Source: Membranipora membranacea (taxonomy: Eukaryota > Bryozoa > Gymnolaemata > Cheilostomatida > Membraniporidae). From it: a stretch of DNA of 60,000 nucleotides. A model generated the notes under the pieces. That model saw nothing but the letters and a program-made list of their open reading frames with translations, was not told the origin of the DNA and did no database searches. The stretch spans positions 9,426,001 to 9,486,000 of the forward strand of contig OU612065.1 of NCBI GenBank assembly GCA_914767715.1, in the 5' to 3' direction. A program made the translations under genes and the position numbers. Positions 1-11,102 of this stretch are shown piece by piece. The stretch's first letter is position 1. The number at the start of each line of letters is the position of its first letter.

Positions 1-5
1 ACGCT

Positions 6-376
6 GCATAGGAAAAAGCAGCTGAAAAGAAGGTTATCTTGAAAACCATTTTTAATAGGATAAAAATGATTTTTGATTCAGAATCTACACCATAGTAAAC
101 TCATAGGGACATATAGTTTGAGTAATAACTTTGGTATTCCGATAGTCATTTACATGTATATCAGTTTCTGCCTGTTTTGCGGACAAATTTCATGGAATTT
201 TTCATGATATTTCGTCACCAAAATTGAGATTTATCAGCTTTTAAGTCCAAATGATTTGGAAACCCTGACCATCTAGGTTTTCAATGATGCCAATGCTGAA
301 TTGAGACACGTTTTCATCCTTTTATAAGCGACTTTCAAGATAACCCTCTTTTCAGCTCCTTTTTGCTATGTGGAGT
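6..376. mobile_element. Short inverted-repeat element (MITE-like) in a THG1 intron
   Basis: The two ends are inverted copies of each other for roughly 65 bp. The left end reads CATAGGAAAAAGCAGCTGAA and the reverse complement of the right end reads CATAGCAAAAAGGAGCTGAA; both continue with a GGTTATCTTGAAA stretch. There is no coding capacity. It lies in the THG1 intron that follows the exon ending at 526. A related fragment occurs at 34970-35130. The target duplication cannot be judged because the left end touches the window edge. Confidence 0.7.
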
Positions 377-525
377 GGGTTGAAAGTACCAACCTTGAGA
401 GATGACAGCTCCAGTAGAGGCTCAAATTAGAGCTCAGAAAACTGTCCGTAGACTTGTAGGGAATTTCATTTGTTAAGACACCAAAAGCATTTCTTCAAAC
501 ATATTTACGATAACCATAAACTCAC

Positions 526-1312
526 AATCAACTTGACGCCATGACAGATAATCCCTGAGATTACGTGTAGTTGGGTACAGTACTACTCGAGAGTCAAACG
601 ATGGTGGATTTATCAGTTCAGTTGTCGGAAAATGTTTCTCCCAGTTATATACATAGTTTGATGTAAACAGACTCACAACGGTTGATGCCAGTTTACTGCA
701 ACAAAAAAGTTTGAAAATAACTTAGCACAAAAGGCTAAGTTGACAAAGGCAGTTACGATTCAAAGTCAAATGAAAGATAAAATTGGCAATAATAAAGCAT
801 AGGAATTTTCTTGTTACCGCGAGTTTATGGGTCTTCCATATAGGTTTTTACCTTGCCCTCCTGTTGTATGTCTCTGTCTTGCGTTTGAAAACAAAACTGT
901 ACTCATCACTTTGCCCATATCCTATGATAACATCCTGGAATGCTGTGAGCACACTTGCAGCACAAGAGTTCATCAAGCCCAAAGCTCGATCATCATTGGG
1001 TTTTTGAAAGTCGTGCCTCTCAGAAAACCTGAAAAATCCGGTAATAATGACAACAAGACAAAGAGAAAATCAGAGCATAAGTTATCCAAAATGGTAATAG
1101 TAAATGAGTTTAGTCTGTGCAATGAACTCCCTTCAGTTCATTGGTTTGTGCTATACTTATGATAATGATCAAATAGACTGTAAAAATAATCTGTGACAAC
1201 CTAATTACCTGTGAAAACCTTTGCCATCAATTCTCACAACGATCCATGTATTTTGAAGGCACCGATCAAGTTGTTCAAACTTCCTTACGTACTCAAACCT
1301 ACTTTTGGCCAT
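526..1312 (-). CDS. THG1L: tRNA-His guanylyltransferase (THG1), 5' three exons, partial
   Basis: THG1 adds the extra G at position -1 of tRNA-His, which histidyl-tRNA synthetase needs. Exons read on the minus strand are 1312-1209, 1028-852 and 695-526, all with GT-AG borders and matching phases. The start is the ATG at 1310-1312, giving [14 protein letters not shown]. Visible family marks are the metal-binding Asp in [10 protein letters not shown], the second catalytic Asp in [11 protein letters not shown], and the conserved block ending [13 protein letters not shown]. The donor at 525-520 leaves a split Cys codon, and the family continues with an INNLYN-type stretch that is not present in bases 1-525. 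The remaining 3' exons therefore lie beyond the left edge. Identification rests on these motifs in the right order; I see no frameshift in the visible part. Confidence 0.93.
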
Positions 1313-1901
1313 GCTCACCGTTCAAGCTTTAGAAATATAAGATGAAAGTTGTTGTAACATTATATCATTACATTCTCCCTGAACATATGCTGGTACAATA
1401 TATTGAGACTGAACGACATGATAATGCAGGGGACTGTCCTATCCCGTCTAATATGTAAGAGTAAGTATGGAGGACAGAGTATCTGATACCAGAGAGAGTG
1501 AGACCCAAGTTTCTAGATAGGGAAGGTTACCAACAATCCTAGAGTAGTGTACATCAGAGCAAGGAGATCAGAGCATGAGAGGAAGCCTGAATAGATGACA
1601 TGACACACTCAACATAAATAAACCTCCAGATTTCCAATTTTCGCTGCCTAGCTAGTCCTAGATATTGGGGTTGGGTCTCAATTGATTAGATTCTACTCTA
1701 CATCTAGCAAGTGTTTTTGATTGATTGATCTGATGCCAGCAATGAACTAAACCTTTAGTTCAGTTTCCTTACCTCAGTTTCCTTACCTCAGATGAGGTAG
1801 CACATCCTATTGATTTGTCGAAGAAATCGCTTTTGGGATGCCTCTAAATGTTAGGACCAGGGTTTAGACCAGGGAATGTGGTTTTAACAGCATGGCGCTG
1901 T

Positions 1902-4900
1902 TTAGGGTTGGGCGGTTTTCTGCCCTCTCATCTCACGGATTGTCCGAGGCAGGAAACTAGCGTGATAAATACTTTTGTTTGTGGCCACAGAGTTAGGTTC
2001 ACCTCTGGCGGCTGTTCCGGTGGTCATTGTAGTGTTTTCCCTGTCTTCGGTGATTTCATCGTAATGCTTTAGAGAGAGCATGGTGTTGGTTCTCGTTCTG
2101 AAGAACTCTGGTGAGCAGACACAGCCGATGATTTCTCCGCCTTTCTTCCAGTGACCCGATTTCTAGCTGATTCCTGGCTTCGGTCACACTTGCACCACAG
2201 CCCTTCAGGTTGCCTATGAATCTGATGGCGTCATTTTGCACCAATTCTATCTTCTGTGCTGTTGTTTTGGTGGATGGGTCCCATACTGTGTCTGCGCAAT
2301 CGAGGATTGGCCTACATACGCTTGTGTATGCCAGTAGCTTGGCCAGAGACTATAGATATAGAGACCTTCCACTTGCGCATAAAATGCGAATAGCCAATCA
2401 GCGTTATTTAACGGTCACGCCCACTTCTGGTTGTATAGTAAGCGCTGCTGCCTTAGACAGCCATGGCTTTCTCAATAAAATTTCAGGTTTTTCACCTGAG
2501 TTATTTGAGGCAAAATAACCACAATCTTGATGACAAAACCAGATCAGACAGCAACAAAGTCACTATCAACTTGTTGTTGCATTCTTAGCCAGAGATTTAT
2601 ATTATACAGGCCTGTATTTTTGTAAGAAAGTAAGGGGGCTGTGCAGAATAATCCATCATTGTTGCCCACTGCGATGTAATGATGGCCTGCCATAGGTTAG
2701 CTGTTGTAATAAGTTTCACGGACAAAGTTTTCATGTGTGAATACAAGAGGAAGAGGGCTTCTTTTTGTTTGTTAATATATGCTCTAAGATTAATATAAAA
2801 GAATTTAATCATGGTGACGAGTACCAACCATACACACACATTCAAAACTGAAGTAAGAATGGCATCAGAGTAAAGTGCATCGTCAGCAGATTCATACTGA
2901 CATTTCAATGCTGACAAATGTATAGAATTTACGGCATTGAGAGATAGAAGACCTCCCTCTCTGCCTCAAAGTTATTGTGGGATGGTTGAGGCTATGGAAA
3001 GCTCATTTTTACAAATCGCCTTGAAAACTTGTTTGGGCTTCATAGACAGATTCAGAGCAGTTCAAAGCACATATCTTCAGGCAACAATCAGCAGTATGCT
3101 GACTTAAAACGGGAAAACTTAGACTTTTTGAGGATGATACTTTTCTCAGACCTATGCTATAGAAAGTTTCTGTGCTGACCTAACTGATGAATTCAATTCA
3201 GTCACCGGAACTGGAGAATATAACATCAGTGCTTGTTCACATTTAACTATTTTCACATTGAATATTCAATTTTCTATACATATGGGGGCTACATTACCAA
3301 AAGGTCATCCATCAAGTATTTTGTTTCCTTGATGCCTATATTTTATAAAAAAGTCGCACATCTTAGATTTCATTTGTCCCAGTTGATATTATTGAGAGTT
3401 TTGTGTGAATGTACTTATAAAATAAACAGCTAAATCATTCACCTTGTCAATTTTTGATAGTAAATTCATAGCACTGGGTACGCTTACCTCCAAGCAATTA
3501 CCACCAGAAAGGGGCGGAGCCTAATTTTCAATGTGTTCGCATCGGTTATATATGTTATCATGGCAAGTGGAAGGTCTCTATATCTATAGTCTCTGGCTTG
3601 GCTTCCTTTGGTGTGCTATACATCAGATGTTTGATGCCTCCTAGGATTTTCCTAGATTTTCCGCATTTTTCGTGGATGTGTTGATTAAATTTTAGGTCTG
3701 ACTGAATGGTCACACCCAGGTATTTAGTGCTGGCTGTCCAGGCAAGAGGCGAGTCAACAAGCATATATGTAAGCTTGGGGTTCACATTGCCAAAGTTGAT
3801 CGCGTGGCATTTCTTGTCGTTGAATGGCATTCTCCACTTCTCTGACCAGTGATATACTCCCTCAATGTTTTTTGGGAACCTCGCGGCATCCTCGGGATCG
3901 TCCACAATTTGGTACAGCAGTATGTCGTCGGCATAGAGACTGACTTTGCAGGTCAGGCTAGTTGGCAGGTCGTTTATGTAGCACAGGAACAGGGTTGGGC
4001 CCAGTACTGATCCTTGCGGAACCCCTGATGTTACCGTGCACATTTGGGAACTCTTCCCTTTGAGTACTACAGATTGTGTCCTGTCAGATAGAAAATCACG
4101 AATCCAGTTGATGAGATGGGCGTTTATTCCTGGTATTTGTTTTAGTTTCTGAAGGAGTAACAGGTGCGGTACTTTGTCGAAAGCTTTTTTGAAGTCCATA
4201 ACTATGGCGTGAGTGGTGTGTCCATCATCTGCTGCTTTTGCCAAGTCATTATAGGTGACACACAGTTGGGTTTCGCATGACAGTCCTCTTCGGAAGCCAT
4301 GTTGTCGATGGTGGAGCACGTCATCAAGTGTCTTGTTCAGGAAATGTAACACTATGTGTTCCATCATTTTACAAGGGATACTTGTGAGTGAGATAGGCCT
4401 ATAATTGTTAGGGGTCTCAGAATCTCCTCCTTTATGTATAGGGGTTACATCGGCTGATTTCCACTGTTCCGGGAGTTTTCCTGTGTTCAGTGATGCTTTG
4501 TAGATCAGCGCCAGTGATGTGGCTGTGGTTTGTAAGTCAATTAGCATATCGGGCTTCCTGATTCCATCGGGCCCTGGTGATTTTCCGTTTGGTAATTCTC
4601 GGATGAGCTTAGCCACCCCATCAGTTGTTATCTCTAGGCATTCGTCATCAGCTTCCATCCTCGGGAAGTCTCTGGCCAGGTAGCCTTCTTGGAACTGGCT
4701 GTAGAAAAAGCCATTTAGCAGTTCAGTGCATTCTTCGGTATCCTCAGTCAGAACATTTTGTTTGTTTTTAAGCGTCAACAGTTTGGATTTGTTATTTTTG
4801 TTTGCACCAAAGAGTTTGAAGAATGGCTTGGAGTTCCCTTTCTTCAGTGGCTTGTATATTCTGTTTGTGTAGTACGCTCTACGGGTAGTCTCCAGTTCTT

Positions 4901-5461
4901 TCTTTCCATGTCTTCGTTCTTGCTTGTATTTGGTGTGGTCGAACTCATTTGAGGTGGACCTAAACTTGTGGTACGCTTTCCTTTGTTTATGTTGGAGCTT
5001 GAGGGCCCGTTTGTTGAACCATTCTGGTAGAGAAGGATGCCTTGGTTTTATCTTCTTGGTTGGGACATGTTTGTCCACACTTCTGGTGAGGTTTTCTGTG
5101 AAAATGTTCCACATTTCCTCAGGGTTACTCATTTCTGCAAGATTTTCATTTGTCTTCTGCATATCCTCTTGGAACGATGTGTGGTCTGCTTGTTTGTAGA
5201 GCTTGATGGTGCGTGCCTCAGTGAGAGTAGGGTCAGTCTTTTGGTGGAGGCAAACAGTGATCAACGAGTGATCACTGAGGAGATAACTTCAGTGTTTATC
5301 ACGTATGTTGGTTGATTGGTGCATATTAGGTCCAGAGTATTTCCTAGTACGTGTGTCGGTCCAGTTACCAATTGCTTCATCCTGTGATCATGCAGCACAT
5401 CAAGAAAGTGCTGGTGTATTTTCCTGAAGGGGACTGCCGTCTTGACACTAACTTTGACCAC
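1902..5461 (-). pseudogene. LINE ORF2 relic: endonuclease end plus reverse transcriptase
   Basis: The minus-strand frame at 5461-5261 carries the end of an AP-endonuclease domain (GNTLDLICTN). A one-base shift near 5277 separates it from the SDHSL motif and the long reverse-transcriptase frame ending at about 3602. That frame has the classic motifs NGKSPGPDGI, NYRPISLTS, QHGFRRGLS, SGVPQGSVLGP and YADDILLY, then a maturase-like thumb (KYLGVTI). The frame is then cut by a 1.25-kb insertion. The C-terminal region resumes at about 2337 in the same frame, with RRPILD-type and SLEERRR motifs. A second one-base shift lies near 2066, and the likely stop is at 1902-1904. It cannot encode an intact protein. 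Role when intact: target-primed reverse transcription. Confidence 0.88.
2338..3601. mobile_element. 1.25-kb inverted-repeat DNA element inserted in the LINE
   Basis: The element at 2343-3596 begins CCAGAGACTATAGATATAGA and ends with its exact reverse complement; about 34 bp match at the tips and weaker similarity extends inward. The 5-bp repeat CTTGG flanks it at 2338-2342 and 3597-3601. Removing the element and one CTTGG restores the LINE reading frame exactly, so both ends are fixed to the base. No transposase frame is visible inside; the interior short frames look spurious. Superfamily is unassigned because a 5-bp duplication with a CCAGAGAC tip matches no family I can name. Confidence 0.9.
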
Positions 5462-5826
5462 AGACAGCAGGCCACTGACAGTTGATTTAATGAGTTGCAG
5501 CCTTGTGTGTGTTTGGTTTGTGTTTGTTGTGGTGAAGATGGGAAGCTTGCATGAACCAAGTTATCGCGGCTGTGGAACTTCTGTACCCGCCAATTACATT
5601 GCACAGATGAGTCACTTCTCTCTCATTGGTCAGAATATTAACTTCTGACAAATGAGAGAGAAGTGACTCATCTGAGCAACGTAATTGGCGGGTACAGAAG
5701 CTTCACAGCCGCGATAACTTGGTTCATGCAAGCTTCCCATCTTCACCACAACAAACACAAACCACACACACACAAGGCTGCAACTCATCAAATCAACTGT
5801 CAGTGACCTGCCGTCTGTGCTTTGAC
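5452..5826. mobile_element. 361-bp foldback (palindromic) element at the LINE 5' end
   Basis: Positions 5459-5819 form a near-complete palindrome with arms of about 180 bp around a centre near 5640. The tips are CACAGACAGC and the complementary GCCGTCTGTG. The flanking 7-bp direct repeat CTTTGAC lies at 5452-5458 and 5820-5826. The apparent protein frames in both arms are mirror images of one another and are not genes. The right copy of the duplication abuts the LINE target duplication, so this insertion sits within a few bases of the truncated LINE 5' end. Confidence 0.88.
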
Positions 5827-6386
5827 CAATGAACTCCCTCTTCCTCAGGAATAACAACACATAGGAATTGTGGGTGTGGCCTAGTGTGATGTCCTAGACA
5901 ATTGGCCTATTTAGTGTCCCTTATAATATAGGCTAAATAGATTAGGTCTATATAGGAATATTCGGCTTTCCATTGTGTATGCCACTAAACAATAGAAAAT
6001 AAACAATAGACACACACACTGCATCAAATAATATCAGGGCTTTCATTGGCTGAGAAGGTTCACTGCCACCAATTCAGAGCAGAGCAGATCATGTTTCTAG
6101 GATTATTGAGGGGTAGTAAGCTGTATTTGATTCATAGTTGATCTCAATTAAATGGGTGTTTACCTGATGATGAAAAAAACCACATGTCTCTAAGAGCACT
6201 ATGACTGAAGATATTTATTGTGAAATTGTATCATTTGTGAAGTATTATGAAGACACATTTTGATTGATGCCAGCTTTGATGTTTACAATATTGGGTCAAG
6301 CCATTCAACAATCTACTTTATTATTCAAACCAGCATTATAAACTTATCACACGCCTCGCAATTTGTGCAAGCTTTGACCACTAGAC

Positions 6387-6843
6387 TGGCACAGCACACT
6401 GATTTCGAGATTACACTATTAACATGTGTATCTCTGATCGATAGAGCTTCTGTCGCAAATATTGAGCACCTACATTTGGTTGAAAGAGAGGACAACTTTA
6501 ATTTTATGATCGAAACAGAATTACCTAGCTCTGCATTATTAGTTCTATCTTATGAGCTTAGGCTAGCAATACCCAGTTTCGATGTCACTTTTATTGTCAA
6601 AAACATGTGCTAAATGCTCTTCTAAAACTGTTAAAAGGTGATATCAGATTTTCTAAATATAGATTAGAATATTTTAACAAAGAATGAGAAAATGATAAGT
6701 GTATATCCAAAAGTTTGGGTAATCATCCATACGTCTCCTAAATACTGAATTTCAGCTGCACTCAAGCTAAGTGAATTAATTCACTCTTTATCGATCAGAG
6801 ATATACATGCAATAGTATATCACGTCATCAGTGTGCTGGCACA
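6387..6843. repeat. Imperfect inverted repeat, about 60-bp arms
   Basis: The arm around 6387-6446 (GGCACAGCACACTGAT ... ATCTCTGATCGATA) matches the reverse complement of about 6785-6843 with several mismatches and small gaps. The arrangement looks like a decayed inverted-repeat transposon. I could not define a target duplication. A 117-codon open frame across it has no recognisable motif and is probably chance. Confidence 0.5.
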
Positions 6844-6882
6844 GAGTACAATCTAAAATCTAGCCATCTCTTTGATAAACAA

Positions 6883-6964
6883 ATAATTGAGCATACTGAC
6901 TCTCGTGATCTGACTGGGCATCAGCTCATGCCCAGAGCTGAGCATGCGCAGAATGATAATTGAG
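6883..6964. mobile_element. 64-bp mini-element of the 364-bp family
   Basis: The element at 6892-6955 begins CATACTGACTCTCGTGATC and ends GCTGAGCATGCGCAGAATG. It consists of little more than the two terminal repeats of the ~364-bp family. A perfect 9-bp duplication, ATAATTGAG, lies at 6883-6891 and 6956-6964, so it appears to have moved as a 64-bp unit or been deleted after insertion. Confidence 0.9.
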
Positions 6965-8054
6965 GACATATCCCCTGTCTTGGCTGTGACTTACAGTCGT
7001 CGGAATTAGACTATTATCATTCTGCGCATGCTCAGCTCTGGGCATGAGCTGATCTCTGCAAAATTGAGTCTCGGAATTCCGAAGCCATCTTATTGGCTAC
7101 CTGCTCTGGTGACATACTCCCCAAAGTGTGCGGATTTGTTATTAATAGTTATCCTCTCTTGTCATTATTAGCTGATTTTGATGGGAGAGCTTGTTAGCCA
7201 CATAGCAGGGTAGGTCGAGGCGCAGATTGCTAGTAGAGGCGTGGCTTGCTGCTCTTGTTTTATTGGCTACTTATTGTATACAAACATTGTGAAAGCACAT
7301 GGTTTTATCAGAATTGTGTATATTATGATGTCTTATACTTACAAACACTCTTTATATGCTTATGATATATGTCTATGTAACAGCACATATAAATTCTGAT
7401 ATTGCCATTGACATGTGCTCAGTTCTGTAGAAACATCCTATATTTTGCAACATGTGTACTACTAAAACATTTCCAACATTCCAGCTAGTGTTAGACTTTA
7501 TTTCAGAAGAGCAGGAAAGTTGCTTATGATGTATGTCTATGTAATGGCACACATGAATTCTGACAACTTGTCTGCTGTTCTTTGTAGGTATTGTGGCAAA
7601 GCTTAGAATAATCTTCAACATGAACACAACAATGATATGTTTGTTAACCACCTGCATCATTGACTTTGAGGAGGTCAGACTATGATTTTACAATATAATA
7701 AATATAAATATGTATGTATACATTCAAATATCTTTAGGTTGATAAAGACATTTATTTGTAATTGATAAGCTGATACATACAATAAAGAGTAAAAGACATG
7801 ATGTTTCACCCTCGTAACAATTATGAAGCTAAATATTAAAAGAATTCAGTAAATTACATGAGTTAAAACATGAAACAGCTAAACATGCCAGCACAGAAAC
7901 CACATATTTACAACCAACATTTATTTACTGTCTGAGTAGTCAAATGTGTTAAAAAATTTAAGGCACAAGAATTAAGTGGTCAATTAATAATTAAATTGGT
8001 GCAAAGAGAGAAAAGTATTGATACTAAATAAAGAATGCCCCTCCCCGGCATCTT

Positions 8055-9301
8055 CTACACCTGAATTTGGTCACTTGTTTCCCTGGTGAAGAGCCGTGTC
8101 TGGACATAGTCTCTTAGCTGCTGCTGTATACAGGTAGCATCAACTAGTGTCGAATGTGTCATTAAATCCCTCAGCTTTTCCTTGACTCGTTGGTCTATAG
8201 GCTGGTAGGCTGGGTTTTCCTGTTAGAAAAGAGATATGATTTAAGAACATGTAATGACGTGATGACCCTGCATAACCCCACAAGGAATTACCTTAAGATA
8301 ATACCAGGGCCGTAGTTTTGAAAATATGGTAGAGGAGACGATAATCCTTCAGAGCGTGATGTATCACTAGCCTCGAAAGATGTTGAGGAATAGAAATAGT
8401 AGATGAAAGTCCAAAATGAGCTGAGTCCGACATAGAATTTTCAATTGTTGCATTTTTAGCATTTAACATTCTCAGGGAGGCATAGCCTCCCTGCCTCCCC
8501 TAGAACTATGGGCCTGTTATATTATTATTGTTATATTATATTATGCCTGTTATATTACATGGCAATCATAATTTACCATAGAGTTATTATATACTCTATA
8601 TATAATACGTATATTATGTACTCTATATATAATAACTTTATGTAGTTTACCCACAAAGCTTGTGTAGCTAAAGATTAATTATTCATCAGGACGACCATAC
8701 CTTTCCAGTATAATGGTATGGTTTGTGGACCTCCTCAGATGGAATTAACACGGTGAACTCCTCACTCCAACATATATCTTCTGACCTTGTAGCTTTCAGA
8801 TCTGTAGCTAGTTTCACTCGCTGATGTTTATTAGACTTATCCTGGGTGAGCTGCAATTGTCAAATGCAGATAAAAAAGCCATGTTCGCGAAAATTTACAG
8901 TAAGACGAGATATTGGTAATAAAAAGTTGACCGAAACAAAGATAACGTAACTGGGTTTCTCACAACATACACACATGTGTACATACATTTTAATGCAATT
9001 TCCCGTACAATTTTCACTCCATTGGAGGTGTACAATATTGAGGTTGTCACTTCTGTGGAACATTACAACAGCAATACAGTGAGTAAGTCTAGTTTGTTTG
9101 CAAAGATCAAGTGAGGTTTTCAACATTACAACAGCATAGAAACAGTAAAAAGCTAAACGAATCATTAGGGATACTCACAACAAAGCCTTGAAAAATGACG
9201 CAGCGGGATATTTTGATTGCAGCAGGACATCCAAGCTTTTTAGTATTCTGAGTACTCATCCGAGTTTTCTTGACCACTGGATGATCTTGATCCATGTCAA
9301 T
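8055..9301 (-). CDS. Gene fragment carried by the 3.64-kb transposon, possible DNA-binding domain
   Basis: Three consecutive exons are 9301-9179, 8850-8701 and 8219-8055. All junctions are GT-AG and phase 0, and the frame stays open to a TAG at 8055-8057. The first has a basic stretch with KKLGCPAAIKISRCVIF, which resembles the Cys-containing domains of CARF-like and FAR1/MULE-type DNA-binding proteins. The last has IDQRVKEKLRDLM then QQLRDYVQTRLF, similar in layout to the region after that domain in CARF-like proteins. Upstream exons were not found, so the start is unknown. The gene lies wholly within the transposon, so it is either element-encoded or captured from the host. Family assignment is from memory and tentative; the exon structure is well supported. 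Confidence 0.55.
8569..8651. mobile_element. About 65-bp mini-element with the tips of the 2.5-kb element
   Basis: At 8578-8642 the sequence starts ATAGAGTTATTATATACTCT, the same 20 bases as the tip of the large element at 40818, and ends with an inverted version (ATAATAACTTTATG). Near-identical 9-mers TAATTTACC (8569-8577) and TAGTTTACC (8643-8651) flank it. It lies in an intron of the transposon-borne gene. Confidence 0.7.
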
Positions 9302-11000
9302 CTGAAATAACATAATATTGAAATGCATAGTTGACTTCAATTTATCTTATGCAGTCATATTGTAGAAAGATTGGTTTTTATTTCTAGTTTTACCAGTTTT
9401 CAACCGTAAATTATTGCATTGTATTACTATTGACTAATCCTATGATACAGGTGTCGGCTGGTATTTGATGATAGTTATGTCGTCTGTATATGTTTTAATC
9501 TAAATTAGTGTAAACAGAGAATTGTAATGGGCTAAGGGGAGTTCCAGTGTTTGTTAATAATGGATATGACAGATTATCTCCTACCATTGTTCTCCGGCTC
9601 ATTAACTATTGATGCTTGTTAACTAACCAGTCACAATTATGTCTAGGTGATGCAGCATAGGTATCAAGGATCCAAAATCAAATTGCAAGTTTTTTAATAA
9701 TTTTATTTCACGGTGAGTAAATATGTAGGTGCTGATCACTCAGTAAATAAGTGGGCCGACCAACTTGCAAACATCAATGGGGAATTACACAGCCATGATG
9801 TGCGAGAGGTTTAATGCAAATCTATGGTTGAATTAAATCGTCAGGAACCTCTGATAGTATTACCGTATCAATTCATATTCCAATCTCTTGCAAAACTGAA
9901 AAATATTCCCGAGAAATTTTTTTTCTGAGTAGCACACTTCTGGGTAGACAAGCCTCTTGGTTAGGCATGGTAAATATTTGAACGTGATAGTAAGCTTACC
10001 GATCGCCTTTGTTTTTCCTTACTCTTATGAGCAGTATGATGATCTTTTCAATATAAACAATGCATGATCGCAGAAGACACATTCACTAAGGCTCTCCCAC
10101 AATTATCAAAGCGCAGTCGGTGTTTGCTAAAGTCAAAAGGATCTAAAATAGACACACAGAACATATTTTCAAATACGGTAAATGTGAACTCTCAGTTGAA
10201 TATATCTGCAGTATTTGTTCCCATCATTCAACTGCAGTGGTTTCTTCCTTGTTTGTGACAGCACCATCGAGCGTTGTGTTTTATTATTAAATGCAAGTAA
10301 GGTAGCACTTGTCGCTGCTTAAATGAAAAGAAATGAGGCTGCAAAATGTTAAGAATATTCGACATCCCCAAACACCAGTTTTGAATAAGGCTAGGATGTA
10401 TAATAAGCTACCCACCAAAATTCAGCTCACTAAGTGGTGTTTTCAGTTGCTTCGCTGTGTGGTCATTTGTGAAGGTAGTCCCTTGGCTTTCCTGCTCTTC
10501 TGAAATAAAGTCTAACACTAGCTGGAATGTTGGAAATGTTTTAGTAGTACACATGTTGCAAAATATAGGATGTTTCTACAGAACTGAGCACATGTCAATG
10601 GCAATATCAGAATTTATATGTGCTATTACATAGACATATATCATAAACATATAAAGAGTGTTTGTAAGTATAAGACATCATAATATACACAATTCTGATA
10701 AAACCATGTGCTTTCACAATGTTTGTATACAATAAGTAGCCAATAAAACAAGAGCAGCAAGCCACGCCTCTACTAGCAATCTGCGCCTCGACCTACCCTG
10801 CTATGTGGCTAACAAGCTCTTCCGATTTTGATTGACAGTTTATGCAGGGGATATCCCATTTCCTCTTTCCAAAGGTGCAGTCAGAACCCAAGCTAAACTC
10901 ATTGTTCTTGCACATGCGCAAATTCAAGTAACGCATGATGTATACTTAGCCTTACGACAACTGCTTTGTGGTAATGATAGCCTAGTTTATCAGTGATCAA

Positions 11001-11083
11001 CATGCCCAGCATTCTGCGCATACTCAGCTCTGGGCATGCTCTACATGCCCAGTCAGATTGCGAGAGTCAGTATGCATGCCCAG
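11001..11083. mobile_element. 65-bp mini-element nested in copy A
   Basis: Positions 11010-11074 run from CATTCTGCGCATACTCAGC to GATTGCGAGAGTCAGTATG. A perfect 9-bp duplication CATGCCCAG, taken from inside copy A, flanks it at 11001-11009 and 11075-11083. It holds only the two terminal repeats of the family. Confidence 0.9.
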
Positions 11084-11102
11084 TCAGATCACGAGAGTCA
11101 GT

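Larger units (their letters stand above)
1740..5835 (-). mobile_element. 5'-truncated non-LTR retrotransposon (LINE) with target duplications
   Basis: A LINE body at 1749-5826 is flanked by a 9-bp direct repeat, CAATGAACT, at 1740-1748 and 5827-5835. Its 3' tail on the minus strand has two head-to-tail copies of a 14-bp unit (plus strand GTTTCCTTACCTCA, about 1765-1793) instead of poly-A, as in CR1/L2/Jockey-type LINEs. The 5' end is truncated within the endonuclease domain. Two DNA-type elements have inserted into it, at 2343-3596 and 5459-5819. The duplication and tail are seen directly; the clade is inferred. Confidence 0.85.
7174..10832. mobile_element. 3.64-kb DNA transposon with 337-bp terminal inverted repeats
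   Basis: The element spans 7183-10823. Its terminal inverted repeats, 7183-7519 and 10487-10823, differ at only a few bases, so insertion is recent. Tips read GGGAGAGCTTGTTAGCC and GGAAGAGCTTGTTAGCC. A perfect 9-bp duplication of its host copy, GATTTTGAT, lies at 7174-7182 and 10824-10832. Long TIRs with 9-bp duplications are known for Mutator-like (MULE) elements; this assignment is inference. It encloses a spliced gene fragment at 8055-9301 and no recognisable DDE transposase. The stretch 9302-10486 shows nothing I can identify. Confidence 0.9.

Noticed and set aside
5442-5860. Two mirror-image protein frames (68 and 76 codons) with the same sequence
   Set aside because: They are the two arms of the foldback element read on opposite strands, not genes.
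6260-6613. 117-codon plus-strand frame
   Set aside because: It spans an imperfect inverted repeat, has no motif or splice context, and has no supporting neighbour.
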